Shown: positions 57,964 to 64,000 of the stretch, piece after piece | How the letters are laid out: each line of letters starts with the position of its first letter | How positions within the stretch are numbered: position 1 is the stretch's first letter | NCBI GenBank assembly: GCA_013360395.1 | Contig: JABWBQ010000001.1 | Location: 62,001-126,000 of the forward strand | DNA length: 64,000 nt | Reading direction: 5' to 3' | Origin: Flavobacteriales bacterium | Lineage (GTDB): Bacteria > Bacteroidota > Bacteroidia > Flavobacteriales_F > PHOS-HE28 | The notes under the pieces: generated by a model | What the model saw: only the letters and a program-made list of their open reading frames with translations | The model's database searches: none | What the model was told of the DNA's origin: nothing | Translations under genes and position numbers: made by a program

Positions 57964-57971
57964 TACCTTTG
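57964..57971 (+). promoter_or_regulatory. Bacteroidota -7 promoter element (TACCTTTG)
   Basis: Perfect TAnnTTTG only 9 bases before the ATG of the FG-GAP/T9SS protein gene, so the mRNA would have almost no leader. Confidence 0.5.
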
Positions 57972-57980
57972 CCTCCGCCC

Positions 57981-60900
57981 ATGCGGACCTTCCGTGAACC
58001 GGTCGCCGCCATCGTGCTTCTGTTGGCGGGGCCTTCCGTGGCGCAGTTCGGCCCCTTTCAGACGGTGGACGGCTGCGCGGTGCGGCAGGTGGAGGTGGTG
58101 GACCTCGATGGCGACGGCGATCGGGACCTGCTGGTGGCCAAGAGTGACGGCCTGGACCGCTACACGAACGCCGATGGGCTGGGCTCTTTCGAGCCACCGC
58201 ACAGCATCCTGTCCCACCCCCCCGATGTGCGGCTGCTGGTGCGTGCGGCCGACATGGACGGCGACGGTGATCCCGACCTGGTGGTCGCCCGCGACAAGGA
58301 CAGTACGCTGCTGCTGCTGCCCAACCTGGGCGGCCTGGGCAACTTCGGCCCGCCGCAGGCCATCGCCACCTTGCCGGCACGGCTGCAGCCCGCCGGTTTC
58401 ACGGCGCTCCACCTCGCCGACCTCAACGGCGATGCCCTGCCCGAGGTGCTCACGCTTTACGGCGGGCACAACACCGTGTTCCGGGTCGCCAACGCCGGCG
58501 GAGCCTTCGCCCCGCTGGATGCCCTGCCTGACCTGCTGACCGGTCCCGCCTCGGGGCTCTTCGCCACCGGCGACCTGGACGGCGACGGCCACACGGACCT
58601 GCTGCTCAACGACCTCGCCGGCCGCTTCGTGGCCGGATGCAACCTCGCAGGCGACGGCAACAGCTGGTCGGCGGTGCCCCTCTTCACGGCGCTGAACGAT
58701 GCCCAGCACCAGGCCGAGCTGCTCGACATGGACGGGGATGGCGACCTGGACATCGGGCTGCACGGGCCGGTGCTGCAGTGGGCACGCAACGACGGGGCGG
58801 GGCCGACCTTCACCCGCAAGCCCTTTGCCGCGGCCCCCGATGCCGGCGAGGCCGCCTACGGCAGGCCCGGATGCGGCCCGTGGGCCTCGGTGGTCCACTT
58901 CCCCACCGACCCCGGCGCACCCACGCGGTGGCGGCAGTTGAACGACGGCCAGACCGGCGCATCCGCCGCGGTGCCGCTGCCGGACGTGCTGAAGGGTGAC
59001 CGACCGGCCTGGGCCGACCTGGACGGTGACGGACGCGACGACCTGCTGGTCATCCACCCCAACGCATTCGGCTGGCACCGCAGCGTGCTGCCCCAGGCCG
59101 CCCCCGGCTGGTCCCTCACCATGCCCGCGCTGGACACCCTCTGCTGGTACGGCGGGAGCTATCCCCTGCCTGCACCGCAACCGGCCACCGGCCTGTGGTC
59201 CGGGCCCTTCGTGGACCAGGGTTCGTTCCATGCATACCAAGCGGCGGCAGGCACCTACCCCCTGCAACACCTGGTGATGGACAGCGCAGGATGCCCGGTG
59301 AGCGGTGACGCGCCTTTGCAGGTGGTGCAAGGCCCCACCGTGGAGCCGCTCAGCGCACCGATCCCCACCTGCCCGGACGGCCCCGTGCAACTGGTGGCCA
59401 GCCCCTCCACGGGGCTCTGGTTCGGGCCGGTGGACAGCACCGGGCTGGTGGACCTGGCGCAACGGCCCATCCTGGGCGAGGCCATCTTCGTGCTCCAGGA
59501 CGCCGCCGGCGGAAGCTGCGCGAGCGAAGGCCTCTGGCTCGACCTGCCGGCACCCGCGCCCATGAGCCTGCTGGTGGACACGGTGATGTGCGCCAACGAC
59601 CCGCCGCAAACCCTGATCCTCACCGGCCCCTCGCCCGGCACGGTGACCCTCAGCGGACCGGTGTTCGGCGTGCAGTACGTGCAGCCACACATCCTGGCCG
59701 TGCAGTTCGATCCAGCGCTGGGGCCCGGCAGCTATCCCTTGGTCACCACCGCCGAGGGCGGGGCCTTCTGCGCCGACACGCTCACCACCTGGATCACGGT
59801 GCATGCCGTCCCGCAGGTGGCCCTCACCCCCTTCGACACGCTGTGCAGCAGCTCCGGGCCCTACCCGCTCCAGCACGCACAGCCCGCCGGTGGTGTGTGG
59901 AGCGGCTTCGGCGTGCTCGCCGGGCATTTCGATGTGACCACACACCAGTTCGGCAACTACCTGCTGCACTACGCCTACACGGACAGCAACAGCTGCAGCA
60001 CCACGGTCTCCCAGACGATCACCGCCCTGCGGCGCCCCTCGGTGTTCGGCCCGCCGGATGCCGCGGTGTTCTGCGCGGACGACGGAGTGCAGGACTACAA
60101 CGCCCTGCCGCTGGGCGGTCTGTGGTCCGCGCCGCTCAACGCGGCCAACGGCACGCTGGACCCCACCTTCATCGCCCCGCTGCCCTTCGACGGCGTGGCC
60201 ATCTACACCTTCACCGACGCCACCGGCGGACAATGCAGCAACCTGCCGCGCACCTTCACGGTGCAGGCGCGCACCGTGCCGGCCTTGACGGTCGGGGGGC
60301 CCTATTGCGACAACGACCCGGTGGCCACGGTCACCGGCAGCCCTGGGGGCGTGTGGGGCGGGGCGGCCACGGGCACCGGCACCACCGGCCTCTTCGATCC
60401 GGCCGCAGCGGGTCCCGGCACGCACCACATCACCCTCACGGCCGCGGCGGCGGATGAATGCGCGGGCACGGACTCGGCCGCCGTGATCGTACTGCCCGCT
60501 CCTTTCGCCGGCCTCCTGCTGCCGGTGGACACGCTCGGGCTGCACGACCCGGTCCTGGCGCTCTCCGGCGGTGTGCCGGCCGGCGGCACGTACACCGTGG
60601 ATGGCCTGGCGGTGGCCGGGTTCGATCCGCAATTGTACGGACCGGGCTGGGTCGAGGTGGGCTATGCGGTGACCGACGGTCTTTGCACAAGCACGGCCGT
60701 GGACAGCATCCACGTGCTGGACGACACGGGCATGGGGGAACCGGGAGGCACGGACGGCCCGCGCCTTTGGCCGAACCCCGCCACGGACCACGTGCTGCTG
60801 ATGGCCCGGCCACAACGCGCGGAGGTGCGCGTGTTGGACGCCACCGGCCGCACGGTGCTCGGCCCGTTGATGGGCCTGCCGCCCCTTGCACTGGACGTGA

Positions 60901-60986
60901 ACGGGCTGGCGCCGGGCCGCTACGTGGTGCACGTGCTGCGCGGTGACCGGCCGCAAGTGCTGCCGCTGGTGGTGGCCCGGCCGTAG
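57981..60986 (+). CDS. FG-GAP/VCBS-repeat protein with T9SS type A sorting domain
   Basis: A 1001-residue secreted protein. Signal peptide: MRTFREPVAAIVLLLAGPSV to AQ. Residues ~35-370 hold FG-GAP/VCBS repeats, a seven-bladed propeller with Ca-binding loops (VDLDGDGDRDLLVAKSDG; ADMDGDGDPDLVVARDKD; GDLDGDGHTDLLLNDLAG; ADLDGDGRDDLLVIHP). Residues ~370-910 are Ig-like modules. The last ~80 residues form a type A T9SS sorting domain (PRLWPNPATDHVLLMARPQR; VRVLDATGRTVLGP; GLAPGRYVVHVLRGDR). Export by T9SS and surface or extracellular location are expected; binding partner unknown. Monocistronic, convergent with the next gene. Confidence 0.9.
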   Translation: MRTFREPVAAIVLLLAGPSVAQFGPFQTVDGCAVRQVEVVDLDGDGDRDLLVAKSDGLDRYTNADGLGSFEPPHSILSHPPDVRLLVRAADMDGDGDPDLVVARDKDSTLLLLPNLGGLGNFGPPQAIATLPARLQPAGFTALHLADLNGDALPEVLTLYGGHNTVFRVANAGGAFAPLDALPDLLTGPASGLFATGDLDGDGHTDLLLNDLAGRFVAGCNLAGDGNSWSAVPLFTALNDAQHQAELLDMDGDGDLDIGLHGPVLQWARNDGAGPTFTRKPFAAAPDAGEAAYGRPGCGPWASVVHFPTDPGAPTRWRQLNDGQTGASAAVPLPDVLKGDRPAWADLDGDGRDDLLVIHPNAFGWHRSVLPQAAPGWSLTMPALDTLCWYGGSYPLPAPQPATGLWSGPFVDQGSFHAYQAAAGTYPLQHLVMDSAGCPVSGDAPLQVVQGPTVEPLSAPIPTCPDGPVQLVASPSTGLWFGPVDSTGLVDLAQRPILGEAIFVLQDAAGGSCASEGLWLDLPAPAPMSLLVDTVMCANDPPQTLILTGPSPGTVTLSGPVFGVQYVQPHILAVQFDPALGPGSYPLVTTAEGGAFCADTLTTWITVHAVPQVALTPFDTLCSSSGPYPLQHAQPAGGVWSGFGVLAGHFDVTTHQFGNYLLHYAYTDSNSCSTTVSQTITALRRPSVFGPPDAAVFCADDGVQDYNALPLGGLWSAPLNAANGTLDPTFIAPLPFDGVAIYTFTDATGGQCSNLPRTFTVQARTVPALTVGGPYCDNDPVATVTGSPGGVWGGAATGTGTTGLFDPAAAGPGTHHITLTAAAADECAGTDSAAVIVLPAPFAGLLLPVDTLGLHDPVLALSGGVPAGGTYTVDGLAVAGFDPQLYGPGWVEVGYAVTDGLCTSTAVDSIHVLDDTGMGEPGGTDGPRLWPNPATDHVLLMARPQRAEVRVLDATGRTVLGPLMGLPPLALDVNGLAPGRYVVHVLRGDRPQVLPLVVARP

Positions 60987-60987
60987 A

Positions 60988-61371
60988 TCACTCCACCGTG
61001 TAGCGCCGCTCCTCGCGGACGAGCTTCACGGGTTCCCTGCCGCATCGGCCCTTGTCACTAGCGGTGCTGCACGTCACGATCGCCTCGGAGCGCACCAGGC
61101 AGCGGGCATCGCAGCACACCTCCACGCGGTTCAGCACCCAGCGGTCGCCGCCGCCGGGGCGCATGGGCACGATGGCACTGTCGGCCGGCACGGTGTAGAT
61201 CACGGCCGTCTCCTTGAGCACGTCGCCCGGGCATTCGGTACCGGGCCGCCAGTGGCAGAGCAGGTAGGCTTCTGCAGGGCGCGTGTTCACGAGGTTCTGC
61301 GCGGCCAGCCGGGCGGTGGCGCCGCAGCACACCAGGGCGGCGGCGATCAGGCATCGACCGAGGGGGATCAT
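60988..61371 (-). CDS. Small exported Cys-containing protein of unknown function
   Basis: A 127-residue protein with a signal peptide (MIPLGRCLIAAALVCCGATA, cleavage near LAAQ). The mature part has eight or so cysteines (LLCHWRPGTECPG; VEVCCDARCLVRS; VTCSTASDKGRCG), probably in disulfides in the periplasm or outside. No family is recognised. A TAGCTTCG box on the minus strand (61390-61397) lies 18 bases before the ATG at 61371. The gene lies between the T9SS protein gene and parC. Confidence 0.65.
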   Translation of the reverse strand: MIPLGRCLIAAALVCCGATARLAAQNLVNTRPAEAYLLCHWRPGTECPGDVLKETAVIYTVPADSAIVPMRPGGGDRWVLNRVEVCCDARCLVRSEAIVTCSTASDKGRCGREPVKLVREERRYTVE

Positions 61372-61455
61372 GGGCAACGGCTTGTGGGCCGAAGCTACAG
61401 CGGACCGACCGTCGGGCCGCACCGGTGCAGGCCGGAACGTGGGCGCCACCGTGGC

Positions 61456-64000
61456 TCAGTCCAGGCCCAGGGTGATCTGTTTGCCCGGCTCGTAGCCGAT
61501 CAGCGGGTCCTCCGGCGAGCGTTCCACCTCCTGGACGGCCTGCTGCCGCTTGAACCGCTTGACCGGGCTTTCCTCCAGGCCCTCCTCCTCGGGCGCCTCC
61601 AGATTGCCGATCTCCTCCTCGCTGATGAGCATGCCCTGCACCTCCTCAAGCTCGGGGGTCATCGGGATGAACACGGGGTCCAGCAGTTCCAGCTCCTTCA
61701 CCTTGAAGGGCGTGAGGCGGTTGCCCAGGGCCTTCGCGCCTTTCACGGCGATGAAGGCCTCCAGGTCCACCTCCTCGTCGGGCCGGTCGCTGCTGCGCTT
61801 GTCGAAGCTCACCCGCACCCGCGGATGCGGCACCAGGCTGTGCAGCGCCAGACGGCTCTCCGGATGGTCGGTGATGAAGGACATCGGCTCGCGCGTGGGT
61901 TCCACCAGGAAGCGCTTCACCTGGTACTGCTGCTTCTCGCCCTCCCAGTACACCGCGCTCAGCACGGTCTTGGGATCCCACTTCACCACGGTGGCGGCGT
62001 TGTCGGGGAAGTGGGTGCTGAGCACGAAGGGGAAAAGCTGGCAGGTGCCGTCGCTCATGACGGCCAGGATGCGGTCGTCGCCGGAGAAGCGGCCCAGGTA
62101 GCGGCCGTGGCCCGTGTCGTTGAGGCGGCGCACCGTCTCGTCGAACCAGATGGGGATGGCGCCGAGGGTGCTGCCGCCGCGTTCCTTCAGCACCACCTTC
62201 TGCACGATGTAGCGCGTGAGCAGGTTGCCCTTGCTGCCGCGGCCCTTCACCGAGAGCCGGCTGAGGTCCACGTCGAACTTCGTCTTGCGCAGGTTGGGCC
62301 GCGGTCGCAGGGTGACCTGTAACACCTCGGCCGCCCCGTCGGGGTTGGCGCTGAAGTACTCCACCCGGCTGCCCGCGGTGCCGCCCGTCAGGTCGTACTC
62401 CTTGTCGCGCGTGATGCCGGTGACGGCGAAGCGCTTCATGTAGTACGGCCCCTTCGGTCCGTCCTGGTAGACCATGTGGTAGATGGTGCGCTCATCGTTC
62501 TTCTTCCACACGCCCACGTGCAGCACGCCCTTGCCGATGAACTTCTTGTCGGCCACCTTGGTGACGAGCATGGTGCCGTTGTCGCGGAAGACGATGATGT
62601 CGTCGATGTCCGAGCATTCGTCCACGAACTCGTGGTTGCGCAGGCTCCAGCCCATGAAGCCCTCGGCCTTGTCCACATAGAGCTTGCGGTTGGCCACGGC
62701 CACCTTGGTGGCCACGATGGTGTCGAAGGTGCGCAGCTCGGTCTTGCGTTCACGGCCCGTGCCGTACTTCTTCTTCAGTTCCTTGAAGTGTTCCACCGCA
62801 TGGTCCACCAGGTGGGCCAGCTTGTGCTTCACCTCGGCGATCTGGTCCTCGAGCCCGCGGATATGCTCATCGGCCTTGAACCCGTCGTACTTGCTGATGC
62901 GCTTGATCTTGATCTCGGTGAGGCGCAGGATGTCCTCCTCGGTCACCGGCCGCCGCAGTTCCTTGATGTGGGGCTTCAGGCCCTTGTCGATGAAGCTGAG
63001 CACCTCCTCCCAGGTCTCGGCCTCCTCGATGCGGCGGTACACCTTCTTCTCGATGAAGATGCGCTCCAGGGAGCTGAAGTGCCACTGGGCCTCGAGCTCC
63101 TCGAGCCTGATCTCCAGTTCGAGCTTCAGCAGGCGCAGGGTGTTCTCGGTGCTGATGCGCAGCAGCTCCTTCACCCCCACGAAACGCGGCTTGTCGTTCT
63201 CGATCACCACGGCGTTGGGCGCGATGCTCACCTCGCAGTCGGTGAAGGCGAAAAGGGCGTCGATGGAAGTGTCGGGGCTCACCCCGGCGGCGAGGTGGAT
63301 GACGATCTCGGCGTTCTCGGCGGTGTTGTCCTCGATGTGGCGCACGCGGATCTTCCCCTTCTCGTTGGCCTTGAGGATGCTTTCGATGAGGCTGGCCGTG
63401 GTGGTGCCGAACGGGATCTCGGTGATGACCAGGGTCTTGTTGTCCTCCTTGCGGATGCGGGCCCGGCAGCGCACGCGCCCGCCCCGTTCGCCCTCGTTGT
63501 AGTTGCTCACATCGGCCAGGCCGCCGGTGGGGAAGTCGGGCAGCAGGTCGAAGGAACGCCGGCGCAGCACGGCGATGCTGGCATCGATGAGCTCGTTGAA
63601 GTTGTGCGGCAGCACCTTGCAGCTCAGGCCCACGGCGATGCCCTCGGCCCCCTGGGCCAGCAGCAGCGGGAACTTCACCGGCAGGAAGACGGGCTCCTTG
63701 TTGCGGCCGTCGTAGCTGAGCTGCCATTCGGTGGTCTTGGGGTTGAAGACCACATCCTTGGCGAACTTGCTGAGGCGTGCCTCGATGTAACGGGGCGCGG
63801 CGGCGCTGTCGCCCGTGAGGGTGTTGCCCCAGTTGCCCTGGCAGTCGATCACCAGGTCCTTCTGCCCCATCTGCACCAGCGCATCGCCGATGCTGGCGTC
63901 GCCGTGCGGGTGGTACTGCATGGTGTGCCCGATGATGTTGGCCACCTTGTTGTAGCGGCCGTCGTCGAGCTCCTTCATGGCGTGGAGGATGCGCCGCTGC
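61456..64000 (-). CDS. parC: DNA topoisomerase IV subunit A (5' end beyond right window edge)
   Basis: The visible 847 residues begin within QRRILHAMKELDDGRYNKVA, close to the normal N-terminus, so only about 40-50 residues are missing. The catalytic tyrosine is in GDSAAAPRYIEARLSKFAK. The breakage-reunion domain includes IIGHTMQYHPHGDASIGDAL and LPDFPTGGLADVSNYNEGER. The C-terminal domain is a degenerate beta-pinwheel without a clear GyrA box, and the protein ends in an acidic/basic tail (EEEGLEESPVKRFKRQQ). These features, and the typical Bacteroidota divergence (RRSFDLLPDFPTGG), favour ParC over GyrA. It unlinks daughter chromosomes together with ParE. Confidence 0.93.
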   Translation of the reverse strand, partial: QRRILHAMKELDDGRYNKVANIIGHTMQYHPHGDASIGDALVQMGQKDLVIDCQGNWGNTLTGDSAAAPRYIEARLSKFAKDVVFNPKTTEWQLSYDGRNKEPVFLPVKFPLLLAQGAEGIAVGLSCKVLPHNFNELIDASIAVLRRRSFDLLPDFPTGGLADVSNYNEGERGGRVRCRARIRKEDNKTLVITEIPFGTTTASLIESILKANEKGKIRVRHIEDNTAENAEIVIHLAAGVSPDTSIDALFAFTDCEVSIAPNAVVIENDKPRFVGVKELLRISTENTLRLLKLELEIRLEELEAQWHFSSLERIFIEKKVYRRIEEAETWEEVLSFIDKGLKPHIKELRRPVTEEDILRLTEIKIKRISKYDGFKADEHIRGLEDQIAEVKHKLAHLVDHAVEHFKELKKKYGTGRERKTELRTFDTIVATKVAVANRKLYVDKAEGFMGWSLRNHEFVDECSDIDDIIVFRDNGTMLVTKVADKKFIGKGVLHVGVWKKNDERTIYHMVYQDGPKGPYYMKRFAVTGITRDKEYDLTGGTAGSRVEYFSANPDGAAEVLQVTLRPRPNLRKTKFDVDLSRLSVKGRGSKGNLLTRYIVQKVVLKERGGSTLGAIPIWFDETVRRLNDTGHGRYLGRFSGDDRILAVMSDGTCQLFPFVLSTHFPDNAATVVKWDPKTVLSAVYWEGEKQQYQVKRFLVEPTREPMSFITDHPESRLALHSLVPHPRVRVSFDKRSSDRPDEEVDLEAFIAVKGAKALGNRLTPFKVKELELLDPVFIPMTPELEEVQGMLISEEEIGNLEAPEEEGLEESPVKRFKRQQAVQEVERSPEDPLIGYEPGKQITLGLD

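Overview
This window looks like a chromosomal segment of a high-GC member of the Bacteroidota, most likely Flavobacteriales. The evidence is four large secreted proteins with type IX secretion (T9SS) C-terminal sorting domains, a small ribosomal protein of the bTHX family, a Bacteroidota START-like protein, a fused ribBA gene, and promoters of the Bacteroidota type (TAnnTTTG, often with the last bases TTCG). Genus-level assignment is not possible from the sequence alone. Most of the window is ordinary chromosomal backbone with tightly packed genes and frequent 4-base ATGA overlaps.

Layout. 1-2258 (minus): end of an exopolysaccharide operon (two glycosyltransferases, one cut by the left edge, and a polysaccharide deacetylase). 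2281-7410: membrane protein, a T9SS cargo protein, a membrane-anchored metallophosphoesterase and a GT-C type membrane protein. 7464-13114: dicarboxylate/cation symporter, thiolase, NlpC/P60 hydrolase, serine hydrolase lipoprotein and an outer-membrane-like protein. 13233-17561: giant T9SS type B cargo protein. 17780-20419: ClpB. 20420-22300: an unusual decayed region holding three partial copies of the clpB 3' end that alternate with two MazF-type toxin-antitoxin cassettes; the copies carry 21-base palindromic inserts that keep the clpB frame. 22456-33269: housekeeping genes (SixA-like phosphatase, ilvE, recQ, 3-methyladenine glycosylase, fmt, HU, a TrmH-type methyltransferase, bTHX with a histone H1-like tail, pdxH, yqgE, class IV aminotransferase, HAD phosphatase, rhomboid protease).

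33303-41489 is an integrative element of about 8.1 kb inserted in a tRNA-Met(CAT) gene. A 44-base direct repeat of the 3' part of the tRNA marks the left end, and the intact tRNA lies at the right end. The element encodes a tyrosine recombinase, an excisionase-like helix-turn-helix protein, a DUF3987 ATPase, a zinc-finger/Toprim-like primase-type protein and several unknown proteins. A cluster of 8-base repeats in both orientations lies between the ATPase and primase genes and may be its replication origin. I see no conjugation, capsid or recognised defence gene.

41697-64000: a protein fusing a long histone H1-like basic region to a START-like domain, an LptF/LptG-type permease, two glycosyltransferases, ribBA, a TamB-like protein, tsaD, a TPR protein, two more T9SS cargo proteins, a universal stress protein and topoisomerase IV subunit A (cut by the right edge). 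The most unusual items are the clpB-tail/toxin-antitoxin array with its in-frame palindromes, the repeat cluster of the tRNA element, and the two unrelated proteins with H1-like tails.
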